A stretch of 57,175 nt of DNA from an uncultured Silvanigrella sp. (GCA_903933385.1 CAIZJW010000090.1:1-57175), one strand, 5' to 3'; counted from the first letter of the stretch, positions 16,864 through 28,079 are shown. Numbers and translations: made by a program. The notes: a model not told the origin generated them from the sequence alone.

Positions 16864-18012
16864 GTGAGTTTTTTAAAAGAGTTGAGCCGAAAGAACCCAA
16901 AATTTGCACCAGTTGTGAGCACACTTGTCTGTGTGGGCATTGGTTGGGAACGAGCCAAGTCGTTTGCGGAAGCCCAGCAAACGAACCCGCCCGCAAACGG
17001 CGAAAGCAAAACCGAATCCGAAAAAAGCGAAGCGAAAGAGCAGGGTCTCGCTACAAAAAAATTAGACCTCCCACTTCCCTCACCGACCGCTGAGGCTTCA
17101 GCGATCATTGAAACCAGCAAACCGCCACCAGAGGGTAAAAAAAATAAGAATTCTCGGCTCATTCAGATGGTTCCTCTAGAACAGAGGGCAATTCAAAAAT
17201 TTGAGTCAATCAAAACCAAACAAGAGGCCTGTGCGATTTTAGAGGGAAAGGTGTTGACCTATTATGACGCCGCCTCACTCATCGTGGGATGCGTGCAGCG
17301 GCCTATCGAAGACCCAGATCTCCTCAATGATTTGGTTTATAAGCAAAGAAAAGCCGTTGCAGAAGTCCCTGCACACGTTTACCGGATCATACCATTTGGC
17401 GAGCCCTGGGCGGCACAACAAAATCAGGCAATGACTGGCTCAAAGGTTTGCAGAGAGCTCAACGGCCAATATGTCACCTCAACTGGCACGGATTATTTTT
17501 TCATTGAAGCCTGCAAGAAGAGGCCATTTTCAAGTTATGTGGAACTTCAATCACACAACAGGCGCAATGCTCCTGTTCTCACAGTCTCACCCGAGCAGTT
17601 AGAGAAATTGGGTGAGGGCAAGCCCACTGATGGTAGTTACGAGAAGGAAGTCGGTGCCCTCTATAAAATTGTGGGCGACTCCGCCTTGAGCACGCTTGGA
17701 AGTGCAGATGGCCGTTCAAAGCCAGTGCGGTCTGCCGCAGACATTGAGGCCTTGCCTATGATTTCCGGCAAGGAAAAAATAGATGGCAAAAAACTGTGTG
17801 CTCAATTCAATCACAAAGTGATCTCTTTCTATTCTCAACTCTTTTTTATTACCAACTGCCAGAAGCGGCCACTCAAAGAGCTGCCCATCTCGATCCAGCA
17901 GCGATTCTCGGAGCGGGGAGCATCAATAATCGATATGACTTCGGCCCAACTCGACTCCATTCCTACGGGGAAGGAACTTTCTGAAGATGAGGCTCTGGCA
18001 CTCATCAAATAA
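16864..18012 (+). CDS. Exported protein with three cysteine-pair repeats, family not recognised
   Basis: A 382-residue protein. Three modules each hold a cysteine, 19-20 residues, then C-x-x-R-P: Cys123/Cys143, Cys196/Cys217 and Cys312/Cys332. Segments after or between modules also repeat (S-P-E-Q-L-E-K-L-G-E-G-K, S-A-A-D-I-E-A-L, S-A-Q-L-D-S-I-P-T-G-K). The N-terminus (basic, then A-P-V-V-S-T-L-V-C-V-G-I-G) looks like a signal peptide or anchor, followed by a polar linker of about 70 residues. Each pair could form a disulfide in the periplasm. The GTG at 16864 has GAGGAG six bases upstream, better than the in-frame GTG at 16840. Function unknown. Confidence 0.78.
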   Translation: MSFLKELSRKNPKFAPVVSTLVCVGIGWERAKSFAEAQQTNPPANGESKTESEKSEAKEQGLATKKLDLPLPSPTAEASAIIETSKPPPEGKKNKNSRLIQMVPLEQRAIQKFESIKTKQEACAILEGKVLTYYDAASLIVGCVQRPIEDPDLLNDLVYKQRKAVAEVPAHVYRIIPFGEPWAAQQNQAMTGSKVCRELNGQYVTSTGTDYFFIEACKKRPFSSYVELQSHNRRNAPVLTVSPEQLEKLGEGKPTDGSYEKEVGALYKIVGDSALSTLGSADGRSKPVRSAADIEALPMISGKEKIDGKKLCAQFNHKVISFYSQLFFITNCQKRPLKELPISIQQRFSERGASIIDMTSAQLDSIPTGKELSEDEALALIK

Positions 18013-18037
18013 TCTGAACAATGCGGCTTTTTAAATG

Positions 18038-18086
18038 AGTAGAAACGAAAAAGGGCGAATGATTGTCGCCCTTTTTCGTTTCTACT
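18038..18086. terminator. Strong bidirectional terminator
   Basis: A perfect 21-bp inverted repeat (18038-18058 with 18066-18086) with a 7-base loop. A-runs on one side and T-runs on the other make it work in both directions, between the convergent repeat-protein and OmpA-like genes. Confidence 0.9.
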
Positions 18087-18102
18087 TATCTTCTATAATT
18101 AT

Positions 18103-19014
18103 TCAATAAACCGCGGTTTTACTTGGCAACATTCTAAGGACCACAACATCACTCGCTTCGTCTGCTGCAACGAAACCCGGAACATATGTATCAGAACCCA
18201 TACCCACAGATATAACCTGCTCAGGGTTGAGCGAAAATTCATAGCGAAGATAGCGCTCGATACTTTTCGCTCTCTGGACTGTTTCTTCTCGGAGTTTTGT
18301 TCTCGACCCACTGCGACGCGCATGAACCTCAATCAACAAACGGCCTCGTGCCTCGGCAAATGTACCGCTGATTAAATGACGCAGCGATTCCTCGCCCATT
18401 TGAGTTAACTCGATGGCAGTTCCACTTGTCGAGCCACCAAAAAGCGACTCCACAGCAATTGTCACCCGCGGACTGATTCCACTCTTTTGAGAAATTTCTT
18501 TTCTGCGCACGACAACCAAATCACCGACCATTGGCGTCGGATGCAAATTCCCCGACGACACGAGCTCATCTCTCACCCCTCGCTCCACCGAAACACCGCG
18601 TCCTGAGAGTGACAAAAGCCCTTCCACCAATTCACCATTTCGCGAAACGACCTCACCCTGGCCCAAGGCAACCCAGCGTCCAGGAGGCAGGCAACGCAGA
18701 ACATCAAACTCCGCACCAGACTGCAATTGGCGCGGGAGAGCAACAATTTCAGCCTCTTCCGCGCCCAGGCGCAGTGGCCACATCACCCGTACCTGACCAT
18801 CCTCTGAGCGCTCGACACGGGTCACAGCAACAGGTTGGTCGGGGAGCGCGCTCATTGCTTCGGGCGCACACCCAGGAGTGCTCACAAAAGCGAGCCCATT
18901 TTCGCTCCATGAAATAGTAATTAATATCAGAGCTTTAAGCGCAAAACCAAAAAGCCACTGGCGGCCTTGTGGTGTGTTTTGAATTCCGTTCTTGAGTCTG
19001 TCTTCAAGCCTCAT
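18103..19014 (-). CDS. OmpA-family C-terminal domain protein, exported
   Basis: A 303-residue protein with a hydrophobic N-terminal segment (F-A-L-K-A-L-I-L-I-T-I) that is a signal peptide or anchor. The last ~110 residues fit the OmpA/MotB peptidoglycan-binding fold: L-I-E-V-H-A-R-R-S-G, R-A-K-S-I-E-R-Y-L and V-I-S-V-G-M-G-S. The middle is predicted beta-rich and unassigned. It may tether the envelope to peptidoglycan. GGGGAG lies 6 bases before the ATG at 19014. It is divergent from trmB. Confidence 0.72.
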   Translation of the reverse strand: MRLEDRLKNGIQNTPQGRQWLFGFALKALILITISWSENGLAFVSTPGCAPEAMSALPDQPVAVTRVERSEDGQVRVMWPLRLGAEEAEIVALPRQLQSGAEFDVLRCLPPGRWVALGQGEVVSRNGELVEGLLSLSGRGVSVERGVRDELVSSGNLHPTPMVGDLVVVRRKEISQKSGISPRVTIAVESLFGGSTSGTAIELTQMGEESLRHLISGTFAEARGRLLIEVHARRSGSRTKLREETVQRAKSIERYLRYEFSLNPEQVISVGMGSDTYVPGFVAADEASDVVVLRMLPSKTAVY

Positions 19015-19165
19015 TATGGCTCCCCTTCTGGGCGCTCAGCGTGCGCCCCGCATTTGCCGACTCATCGGTTTGCAAAACACCGTCATAGCTGCAAAATTTT
19101 CAGCTTTCACGGCGCTTTTGACCCAAAAGCAATGCGCAATTGAAGACATGAGAGAGGAAGAAGTA

Positions 19166-19858
19166 ATGAGACAGGCGGGAATGTTAGTCGAGCGCATGAA
19201 AAACGGAGAAGCCGCCCCAGAGAAACACTTCAATCCTTATCTCTACGAAGCCCTTGAGCACCAAGGGATCCTGATGACAGGAAGCGAATGGGCGCAGCAC
19301 GCTGCTAATCCCTTTCCCGACACCAACCAACCACTCCTTGTTGAGGTTGGTTGCTACATGGGAAAAAACGTTCTCGAATTTGCACAAAACAATCCCAACT
19401 GGAACGTTCTTGGGATCGACATCACTTATAAAAGAACCGTTAAAGCCGCTCGCAAAATAAAATCGTTGGGCATGACCAACGCAAAAATCCTGATCAGTGA
19501 CGCGCGACAAGCATTGGCCGAGCTCCCACCAGGCTCGCTCAAAGGTTTATGCGTCTTCTTCCCAGACCCATGGCCCAAGAAAAAGCAAAAAAAGAATCGC
19601 CTTCTCCAAGAACCTTTCCTGAAATTGCTCGCAGAGAAACTCGACCCCAAAGACGGCTTCTTCTGGTTCAAAACCGACAGCGAAGATTATTTTCAATGTG
19701 TAAAAGAGCTCACAACTCAATTGAAATGGGGCGAATCCGCTCCGGACGTCTTACCTCAAGGACTGGAGCCTCTTCCCTACACCACGGTCTTTGAGGCACT
19801 CTTCATGGGAAAAAATTTACCCATCTACCGCCGTGTCTTCACTCCTCCTCAAGGCTGA
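19166..19858 (+). CDS. trmB: tRNA (guanine-N7-)-methyltransferase
   Basis: A 230-residue AdoMet enzyme that makes m7G46 in tRNA. The AdoMet loop V-E-V-G-C-Y-M-G-K-N-V and the hallmark F-F-P-D-P-W-P-K-K-K are present, as is the C-terminal F-K-T-D-S-E-D-Y. The ATG at 19166 has GAGGAAG at the right distance and gives a normal length; in-frame starts further upstream run into the divergent gene's leader. It heads a probable operon with the CDF gene (45-base gap) and queG. Confidence 0.93.
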   Translation: MRQAGMLVERMKNGEAAPEKHFNPYLYEALEHQGILMTGSEWAQHAANPFPDTNQPLLVEVGCYMGKNVLEFAQNNPNWNVLGIDITYKRTVKAARKIKSLGMTNAKILISDARQALAELPPGSLKGLCVFFPDPWPKKKQKKNRLLQEPFLKLLAEKLDPKDGFFWFKTDSEDYFQCVKELTTQLKWGESAPDVLPQGLEPLPYTTVFEALFMGKNLPIYRRVFTPPQG

Positions 19859-19903
19859 CGACAAGGCGCATGGGTTCGTCGGCGGAAAGCGGGGACAAAC
19901 CCA

Positions 19904-20917
19904 ATGGCTCTGAATCACGAACATCCATTGAGCCCAGACAGCGGCAGCGAAAGCCAGGCAGCACAAACCGCGGCTCAATCTATGAGTGGAGCGCGACGTG
20001 CCGCGTTGCTTGCCGCAGTTGGTGCTGGAGCACTCGCTCTTTGTAAATTGATCTTGTTTTTCATGACTGGGTCAATGGTTGTTGCGCTCTCAGCTTGGGA
20101 CAGCACACTTGATGTGTGCGTCAGTGCGCTGAATCAAAAGGTCATTCACTATGCTAGGCAGAGGCCCGATACGAATCACCCCTATGGTCACGGCAAGGCT
20201 GAATCGATGGCCGCTCTGGCGCAAGGCGCTCTGATTCTCGGGGGGGCTGTCTTGATAATCATCTCAAGCGGACAAAAGCTCTGGGAAGATCTTCATGGAC
20301 AACCCACACCCATGGGACACTCTTGGACGACAGCCGCATTTTTTATCATTGCAGCCGCAGCCAGTGTCATCATCACGCGTGGATTGAAGAGAGCATCAGA
20401 AAAATACAACAGCCCAGCATTAGCAGCAGATTCAGAACATTACCGAACTGATGTCATCGCAAATCTTGCCAGTGCTATCTCAATTGCAGCTATCGCCATG
20501 ACCGGGAAATCATGGCTCGACCCTCTCCTTGCGGGAGTCTTTGCTATCAACATTGGATGGGGAGGCTTCAAGCTGCTTTCCACAAGCATAAATGAATTGC
20601 TCGACCACGATCTTCCTGACCACTTCAAAGAAGAAGTTCTAAAGGTCATTGGTGAATGCAACGCACTCATCATAGATGTTCACAATTTTCGAGGCAGACG
20701 CAGCGGTCACAAATACTTTTTTGATTTCCATGTCACCCTCCCTGCCGAATTAGATTTTAGGTTGGTTCACGAAATTACCGAATCCATTGAAAAGCGCATT
20801 GAAGACAAGTTTGATGCTGATGTTGTGGTGCATGCCGATCCGGCAGAAGACACTCCTGGAAAAATTAGAACTGCACCCGGCGTGCACCGCACACTTCATG
20901 CCGCGACCAAAACCTGA
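19904..20917 (+). CDS. Cation diffusion facilitator (FieF-like divalent metal exporter)
   Basis: A 337-residue inner-membrane metal/proton antiporter. Motifs: S-A-W-D-S-T-L-D-V (helix 2 metal site region), the N-H-P-Y-G-H-G-K-A-E signature, and D-S-E-H-Y-R-T-D-V (helix 5 His/Asp site), followed by a cytoplasmic domain with several His. The usual first Asp of the helix-2 pair region is preserved within W-D-S-T-L-D. Metal is likely Zn, Fe or similar. It sits between trmB and queG, with a 14-base gap to the latter. Confidence 0.9.
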   Translation: MALNHEHPLSPDSGSESQAAQTAAQSMSGARRAALLAAVGAGALALCKLILFFMTGSMVVALSAWDSTLDVCVSALNQKVIHYARQRPDTNHPYGHGKAESMAALAQGALILGGAVLIIISSGQKLWEDLHGQPTPMGHSWTTAAFFIIAAAASVIITRGLKRASEKYNSPALAADSEHYRTDVIANLASAISIAAIAMTGKSWLDPLLAGVFAINIGWGGFKLLSTSINELLDHDLPDHFKEEVLKVIGECNALIIDVHNFRGRRSGHKYFFDFHVTLPAELDFRLVHEITESIEKRIEDKFDADVVVHADPAEDTPGKIRTAPGVHRTLHAATKT

Positions 20918-20931
20918 AGAAAGCACCGCCA

Positions 20932-22116
20932 TTGCAATTCGCAAAACCCCATATTCTTCTCGAAGAGCAACTTCGCAATGCTGGCTTGGATTGGGCCTCG
21001 GTGTTGAATACCTCAGATTGGCAGAAATTCTGGGAAGCGGGCGAAGCGCCCCCTGAATTTGAAATGGATTTTAAATTCATAGATGAATGGCTAAAAAGTA
21101 ATGCGCACGGAAAGATGCATTTCCTTGAAAAAAATATCGAAGTCAGAAAAGATCCCCGGAAAATTCTGAAAAATGTTTCCTGCATTATTTCACTTATTAT
21201 TCCATACGCGCCAGGCCATTCTGTGCGTCGGGAGAAAACTCAAGAGGCCGATGATTTTGAATCAGGTATTATTCAAAATACCGCTCGGTACGCGCGAGTG
21301 CCCGACTATCACCGTGTCATTAAAAAAGAACTCGATGCTTTGATGCAGCATTGGCAGAAGAATGCCCTCGCCACAAACATCATCCAAGCCCCCGTCCAGT
21401 GGCGCGTTGCAACTGATTCTCTTCCCTTTCTCGACCGAGCTCATGCACGCGTTGCGGGTTTGGGCTTTATAGGGAAGAACACGATGCTTATTCGGCCGGG
21501 TGTGGGGAGTTATTTCTTCGTTGCTCATATTCTTGTCAGCGCGCCATTTCATGCATTGGCTGACACTGAACAAAGAAAACCATTGGCGGCCGAAGCGATT
21601 TCCGAACTCTCTTGTGGCGACTGCACCCGATGCATCGATGCCTGTCCAACGGGCGCAATCAAAGCACCAATGTTTCTCGACGCAACGCGATGTCTCTCAT
21701 ATTTGACAATCGAACATCGAGAAACAATTGACGAAGAGTTCCTCCCGCATCTTGCATCACAATTCTATGGTTGCGACATTTGTCAGGACGTTTGCCCTTA
21801 CAATCTAAAAACAATACCTTTGAACACAATCCTAAGTTTTCGCAAAACCAATAAATACTTTTCCGAAGTCACACTGAAAGATGTTGCGTGTATGTCTCAA
21901 CAAAACTACGAAAAATGGTTTGGCGGGACTGCTATGACAAGAGCAAAATATGGTGGCCTTGTACGAAACGCCCTCTATGCACTTCACGCTTTAAAAGACA
22001 AAAGTATAAACGATATCTTAGTGACTAGAAAAAACGATCCGGACACACTCATCGCTGCAACGGTTGCTCAGATCCGTGCGCTCAATAAAGATCAGAGCGA
22101 CCCCGACCAGCAATAA
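20932..22116 (+). CDS. queG: Epoxyqueuosine reductase
   Basis: A protein of about 394 residues that performs the last step of queuosine synthesis, using cobalamin and two [4Fe-4S] clusters. Cluster motifs are C-G-D-C-T-R-C-I-D-A-C-P-T-G-A and G-C-D-I-C-Q-D-V-C-P-Y-N. The A-G-L-G-F-I-G-K-N-T segment is also typical. The likely start is a TTG at 20932, 14 bases after the CDF gene, with only a weak GAAGAAAG site, so it may differ. Tgt, another queuosine enzyme, is at 45295-46404. The 3' end overlaps the convergent HtrA gene by 35 bases. Confidence 0.92.
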   Translation: MQFAKPHILLEEQLRNAGLDWASVLNTSDWQKFWEAGEAPPEFEMDFKFIDEWLKSNAHGKMHFLEKNIEVRKDPRKILKNVSCIISLIIPYAPGHSVRREKTQEADDFESGIIQNTARYARVPDYHRVIKKELDALMQHWQKNALATNIIQAPVQWRVATDSLPFLDRAHARVAGLGFIGKNTMLIRPGVGSYFFVAHILVSAPFHALADTEQRKPLAAEAISELSCGDCTRCIDACPTGAIKAPMFLDATRCLSYLTIEHRETIDEEFLPHLASQFYGCDICQDVCPYNLKTIPLNTILSFRKTNKYFSEVTLKDVACMSQQNYEKWFGGTAMTRAKYGGLVRNALYALHALKDKSINDILVTRKNDPDTLIAATVAQIRALNKDQSDPDQQ

Positions 22117-23227
22117 ATTCTTGGGGCATGCGACCAATGGTCATTTCCAGTTGATCAGTCTTGCTTTGGCGAAAAACTCCAACGGAGAGCTTTTTGCCTG
22201 GCGACATCCGTCGCACAATGGTTCGAAAATCTGTCACATCGAACACACGTTTGTTGTCCATGGAAACCAAAACATCACCTGTTTGAATTCCGGCGATTTG
22301 TGCGGGTGACCCTTGCACAACATGAGTTACCAAAAGCCCAACAGATTCGGAATTTGCTCCTTCGGGTCTGACATTGCTCAACCCCAATCCAAACCAAACC
22401 ATTTTCGACAACCCAATGGGTCTGCGCAATGCATCCAAAATGGGACGAGCAACTTCCGTTGGAATGGCAAATGAAATACCGCGTGCATCGGAAAGCAATG
22501 CAGTATTAATGCCAATCACGTCACCCTTTAAATTAAAGAGTGGACCGCCTGAATTTCCGGGATTAATTGCCGCATCGGTTTGAAGAAAATCATCGAAAGG
22601 ACCTTCGCCAATGGTTCTGCCTTTGGCCGATAGAATGCCCGAAGTCACTGTGTGTCCGTATCCAAACGGATTGCCGATAGCGAAAACTCCATCACCAATC
22701 CGAACTTTTCCGCTGGATGCAAACTTTAATGGGCGCGCTTTTGGCCATGGATTCTCAAGCTTCAAGAGAGCCAAATCGGCCTGCTTGTTCATGCCAATCA
22801 ATTTTGCACTCAAACCCCAACGCTCGTGTGCTGGAACAACTTCAATGCTCTGGGCATCTTTGACGACATGGTAATTTGTAACAACGAAAGAGTTCGATTG
22901 ATAAAAGAACCCGGATCCGCGCGAGCGGGGAATTTCTTTCTGAATCACCTCAAGAGGCGAAACAAAGAGTTTAAAGAAAGGATCAGAAGCGGCCGGCGAT
23001 CGACCATCGGAGGGTATCTCGCGGCCGGCATTTTCAGTTTTGATCGACTCAAGTTTATCGCGGGTTCTGATGTTTACAACACCCGGCAAAACCCGATCCA
23101 CGACATCGGCTATTGAAACAACTTGTGCTGAAGAGGCCAAACCCGATGAGGCACAGAGCAGCAGAACTGATGATCTTCTCAACCAACTCGTTCGTGCGCC
23201 CAGCCTCTGCCAAGTTCCCAGCCACAT
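22082..23227 (-). CDS. HtrA/DegP-family periplasmic serine protease
   Basis: A 381-residue exported protease with signal peptide (R-R-S-S-V-L-L-L-C-A-S-S-G-L-A), a trypsin-like domain and one PDZ domain, so closer to DegS/HhoB than to two-PDZ DegP. Catalytic residues: His120 (T-N-Y-H-V-V), Asp151 (A-D-L-A-L-L) and Ser226 (G-N-S-G-G-P). The role is envelope protein quality control. The ATG at 23227 has GGAGG 9 bases upstream; the longer open frame lacks a ribosome site and would hide the signal peptide. Confidence 0.92.
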   Translation of the reverse strand: MWLGTWQRLGARTSWLRRSSVLLLCASSGLASSAQVVSIADVVDRVLPGVVNIRTRDKLESIKTENAGREIPSDGRSPAASDPFFKLFVSPLEVIQKEIPRSRGSGFFYQSNSFVVTNYHVVKDAQSIEVVPAHERWGLSAKLIGMNKQADLALLKLENPWPKARPLKFASSGKVRIGDGVFAIGNPFGYGHTVTSGILSAKGRTIGEGPFDDFLQTDAAINPGNSGGPLFNLKGDVIGINTALLSDARGISFAIPTEVARPILDALRRPIGLSKMVWFGLGLSNVRPEGANSESVGLLVTHVVQGSPAQIAGIQTGDVLVSMDNKRVFDVTDFRTIVRRMSPGKKLSVGVFRQSKTDQLEMTIGRMPQEFIAGRGRSDLY

Positions 23228-23390
23228 CTTGATTGCCTCCGCCAGATGACCCGAATATAAAGGTCCAACATGGGCCATCTTGGCACAGGAGGGGCGAGCC
23301 ACAGTCACCGCCCGCCAATCACATGACAAACAAACACCAAGTGGATATGGTTCTGTGCACAAGCATCTGGGGCTGCAAAAAGGACAGATT

Positions 23391-24161
23391 ATGAAAAATT
23401 TCTTGAATCTCTTGTGGATGGCATCCTTGGGCTTTGTTTCGAGCAGCTGCACTTCTGTGCCCCCCACAAGGGAAGGTCTTCAGAGCGAATTTTTGGCATT
23501 GAATCCGGCACGTATTGCTGCTTTTCCCCCGATGCTTATGGCTCACCCCGTAGAGAAAACCTCTATCGATCCTGCAGCTGTTGTGACATCACAAGTTCAA
23601 AGTCTCATTGAATCTGAGATTCTTGCAGCATTCAAGAATCAACCCAATGTGAATGGTGTTTCTTTTCAAACTGTCCGAAATTCTCTCAAGACCGCCCCTC
23701 GTCTTGCCGGTGATATTGATTCAGAGCTCAAATCAATGGGTCAACTCACCAACAGCGGATCAGCGCGAGAAACACTCCTGCTCACCAGAGAGTGCAGATC
23801 GCAAAAGAGTTTTCTTGATTTTTATAAACATTGCGTGAATCAATCGAACAAATGGACGTCTTTGCTCAATCAGTTTTCTGCGGCAGTTCAAAATTCCGAT
23901 TCAATTTTATTGCCTATTCTCACATCTTTAGAAAAGACCACCGAGAAAAATGCATACGTAGTTCGAGTTGGGGTGACTCTTCTGCTCATCGATACCAACA
24001 GTGGAAAATTGATCTGGGGCCGCGATTCAATTATGCGCGCTGAGTCTCCCAGCGGCGTGCGACAGTTTGCAGAGGTCAACGTTCTTCTCGACAAAATTTT
24101 CGTCGAGTCATTCTGGTCAGAGTTTCCTGGGCGCCGTGCCAGGTCAGAGCAAAATAATTAA
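23391..24161 (+). CDS. Putative lipoprotein, family not recognised
   Basis: A 256-residue protein with a lipoprotein-type signal ending V-S-S-S-C-T-S, so Cys20 may carry lipid and anchor it to a membrane. The C-terminal half has a beta pattern with [14 protein letters not shown], reminiscent of outer-membrane assembly or secretion lipoproteins, but I cannot name a family. AAGGA lies 6 bases before the ATG. It ends 7 bases before the mutase gene, so they may share a transcript. Confidence 0.75.
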   Translation: MKNFLNLLWMASLGFVSSSCTSVPPTREGLQSEFLALNPARIAAFPPMLMAHPVEKTSIDPAAVVTSQVQSLIESEILAAFKNQPNVNGVSFQTVRNSLKTAPRLAGDIDSELKSMGQLTNSGSARETLLLTRECRSQKSFLDFYKHCVNQSNKWTSLLNQFSAAVQNSDSILLPILTSLEKTTEKNAYVVRVGVTLLLIDTNSGKLIWGRDSIMRAESPSGVRQFAEVNVLLDKIFVESFWSEFPGRRARSEQNN

Positions 24162-24168
24162 CGAGGAT

Positions 24169-25797
24169 ATGACGACCGTGAGCGAAAAAACAAAGCAATC
24201 GAAAATGCGCTCTGAAGCATTTGTAACGGCCTCGAACGCGCCAGTAGAATCTCTGTATGACGAAAATAGCTTGGGGAGCTTGGAAACTTTTCTCTCGGAA
24301 CTCGGAGAGCCCGGCAATTATCCCTTCACGCGTGGTGTCCATCCGTCGATGTACCGCAGCCAATTCTGGACCATGCGCCAGTACGCGGGATTCGCTACGG
24401 CCGAAGAATCCAACGCACGTTACAAATATCTTCTCGAACAAGGTCAAACAGGCCTCAGCGTTGCCTTCGATTTACCGACTCAAATTGGTTACGATTCCGA
24501 CTCCGATCAAGCGGCCGGAGAGGTTGGAAAAGTAGGTGTTGCCATCGACACCCTTGCCGACATGGAGATTCTTCTTCAGGGAATTCCTCTCGACAAAATC
24601 TCGACCTCAATGACCATCAATGCATCAGCGAGCGTTCTACTTGCGATGTATATTGCAGTCGGCGAAAAGCAGGGCGTTTCTGCCGAAAAACTTCGCGGAA
24701 CAATTCAAAATGACATCTTGAAAGAATACATCGCGCGCGGAACATATATTTTTCCACCCCGTCCATCGATGCGAATTATCACTGACATTTTTGCATACTG
24801 TAAAACAGATGTGCCGCAGTGGAATACTATTTCAATCAGCGGATACCATATTCGAGAGGCGGGCAGCACAGCAGCCGAAGAGGTTGGCTTCACTCTTGCA
24901 AACGGCATCGCTTATGTTCAAGCAGCAATCGACGCAGGTTTAGATGTAGATGATTTTGCACCGCGCCTGAGCTTCTTCTTCAATGCATTTACAGACCTTC
25001 TCGAAGAGGTTGGAAAGTTTCGCGCAGCGAGGCGCCTCTGGGCCAAAATTATGCGCGAACGATTCGGCGCAAAAAATCCAAAGAGTCTGATGCTACGTTT
25101 CCACACACAAACCGCTGGTTCTACGCTCACAGCTCAGCAAGCTGACAACAACATTGTGCGTGTGACCATACAAGCACTCGCGGCAGTTCTGGGTGGAACA
25201 CAAAGCCTCCACACCAATTCGCGCGACGAAGCGCTGGCGCTTCCCAGTGAGGAATCAGCTCGTATTGCTTTGCGCACACAGCAAATCATTGCGCATGAAT
25301 CAGGGGTTGCCGAAACAGTCGATCCACTCGCAGGCTCGTATTATGTAGAAGCAACCACGCAACGTATTGAACTCGAAGCCGCATCACTCATTCAGAAAAT
25401 CGACGACCTGGGTGGAGTGGTTCCAGCAATCGAACAAGGGTTCATTCAGGCCAGCATCCAACGCTCGGCCTATACGTACCAAAAAGACATAGAAAACCAG
25501 AACCGAATCATTGTTGGGGTCAACAAGTTCGCAATCACCGAACCGCCACCCAAGGGACTGATGCGCATCTCGAAATCCGTTGAAGAAAATCAGATTCGTA
25601 AACTGCACCAAGTTAGAGCACAGCGAGATTCCGTTCGTCTCGCTGCAGCACTCACTGAACTCAAAACCGCGGCCGAGGCCGACGCAAATCTCATGCCTTT
25701 CATTCTTGAAGCTGTGCGTGCCTATGGCAGTGTCGGCGAAATCTGCAACACCCTCAGAAGCGTTTTTGGTGAGTATAAAGAGAATGTTGTGCTCTGA
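24169..25797 (+). CDS. Methylmalonyl-CoA mutase catalytic (substrate-binding) subunit
   Basis: A 542-residue protein matching the catalytic barrel of methylmalonyl-CoA mutase, which interconverts methylmalonyl-CoA and succinyl-CoA. Tyr72 in R-Q-Y-A-G-F, Arg190 in K-E-Y-I-A-R and His227 in S-G-Y-H correspond to Tyr89, Arg207 and His244 of the Propionibacterium enzyme. These favour methylmalonyl- over isobutyryl-CoA. It ends without the B12-binding DxHxxG domain, and no separate B12 subunit is in the window, so a partner must be elsewhere. Start ATG 24169 has GAGGA very close; in-frame GTG 24178 is an alternative with better spacing. sucC/sucD lie downstream. Confidence 0.92.
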   Translation: MTTVSEKTKQSKMRSEAFVTASNAPVESLYDENSLGSLETFLSELGEPGNYPFTRGVHPSMYRSQFWTMRQYAGFATAEESNARYKYLLEQGQTGLSVAFDLPTQIGYDSDSDQAAGEVGKVGVAIDTLADMEILLQGIPLDKISTSMTINASASVLLAMYIAVGEKQGVSAEKLRGTIQNDILKEYIARGTYIFPPRPSMRIITDIFAYCKTDVPQWNTISISGYHIREAGSTAAEEVGFTLANGIAYVQAAIDAGLDVDDFAPRLSFFFNAFTDLLEEVGKFRAARRLWAKIMRERFGAKNPKSLMLRFHTQTAGSTLTAQQADNNIVRVTIQALAAVLGGTQSLHTNSRDEALALPSEESARIALRTQQIIAHESGVAETVDPLAGSYYVEATTQRIELEAASLIQKIDDLGGVVPAIEQGFIQASIQRSAYTYQKDIENQNRIIVGVNKFAITEPPPKGLMRISKSVEENQIRKLHQVRAQRDSVRLAAALTELKTAAEADANLMPFILEAVRAYGSVGEICNTLRSVFGEYKENVVL

Positions 25798-25815
25798 GAT
25801 GCAACCAAGAACAGG

Positions 25816-25873
25816 GAGCGCCCCCAAGCGCTCACGCCACGCCAAACCTCTTTAGGAAGCGCTCAGAGCTTCC
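25816..25873 (+). other. Two hairpins after the mutase gene
   Basis: GAGCGC/GCGCTC (25816-25821 with 25828-25833) and GGAAGC/GCTTCC (25855-25860 with 25868-25873) form short perfect hairpins. Neither is followed by a T-run, so they are weak terminator candidates or protein sites just before the groES promoter. Confidence 0.35.
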
Positions 25874-25877
25874 CTCC

Positions 25878-25905
25878 TTGACAGCCGGGCAACCCCGCTT
25901 AGCTT
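25878..25905 (+). promoter_or_regulatory. Probable groESL promoter
   Basis: TTGACA (25878-25883), a 16-base spacer, then TAGCTT (25900-25905). The dnaJ promoter has the same -35, spacer length and almost the same -10 (TAGTTT), which supports both. Confidence 0.6.
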
Positions 25906-25943
25906 GAACGACGTCCTGGAGAACAGGAAGTGATTCATCAATT

Positions 25944-25969
25944 GGTATGGCACCTTATTGTGCAGTACC
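25944..25969 (+). promoter_or_regulatory. Imperfect inverted repeat, possible groESL operator
   Basis: GGTATGGCAC and GTGCAGTACC flank a 6-base centre; the 10-base arms match at 8 positions. It lies between the promoter and groES, where HrcA binds CIRCE in other bacteria, but it is not the CIRCE sequence. Confidence 0.35.
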
Positions 25970-26015
25970 CTCACTTTTTGTTATGGGAAACGCACAAATC
26001 TTTAGGAGGTTTTTT

Positions 26016-26306
26016 ATGAAAGTTCGCCCTCTAGCAGACCGCATTCTGGTGAAGCGTGTTGAGGAAGAAACCAAAACGGCAGGCGGTATCCTAATCCCTG
26101 ACAATGCTAAAGAAAAGCCAATGGAAGGCGCGGTTGTTGCCGTTGGTGCAGGAAAAGTTCTCACCGACGGAAAAGTTCGCCCAATGGAAGTGAAGGTCGG
26201 AGATCGCGTTTTGTTCAGCAAGTATAGCGGCACTGAAATCAAGCTTGAAGGAACAGAGCATTTGATCCTTCGCGAAGACGACATTTTGGGCATCGTCAAC
26301 AACTAA
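26016..26306 (+). CDS. groES: Co-chaperonin GroES
   Basis: A 96-residue GroES, the lid of the GroEL folding chamber in the cytoplasm. It has the family opening [13 protein letters not shown], the mobile loop T-A-G-G-I-L-I-P and the ending D-I-L-G-I-V. An AGGAGG lies six bases before the ATG at 26016. groEL follows after 46 bases in the usual order. Confidence 0.98.
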   Translation: MKVRPLADRILVKRVEEETKTAGGILIPDNAKEKPMEGAVVAVGAGKVLTDGKVRPMEVKVGDRVLFSKYSGTEIKLEGTEHLILREDDILGIVNN

Positions 26307-26349
26307 ACCCTCACTCAAATTTGACTCTAATTCGTATACACGGAGATAA

Positions 26350-27993
<1,644 letters not shown>

Positions 27994-28046
27994 GGTCACC
28001 CTTTGTTCAAAGGGGGTAAAAGCCCTTTGGTAACATTGATATTCCC

Positions 28047-28079
28047 GGGGCCCCGCGATAGCGAGGGCCCTGTTTTTTG
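28047..28079 (+). terminator. groEL terminator
   Basis: A G+C-rich stem (GGGCCC pairing with GGGCCC plus CGC/GCG with one bulge, about 28048-28070) is followed by TTTTTT at 28073-28078, the form of a Rho-independent terminator. A small CCCTTTG/CAAAGGG repeat precedes it at 27999-28014. Confidence 0.85.

Noticed and set aside
25855-25905. SAM-riboswitch-like text (gccgggcaacc) before groES
   Set aside because: Only a short resemblance to an S-box core; the required P1 and P2 elements are absent and the downstream gene is a chaperonin.
25798-26015. CIRCE element for HrcA upstream of groES
   Set aside because: The TTAGCACTC-N9-GAGTGCTAA pattern is not present; only an unrelated imperfect repeat is.
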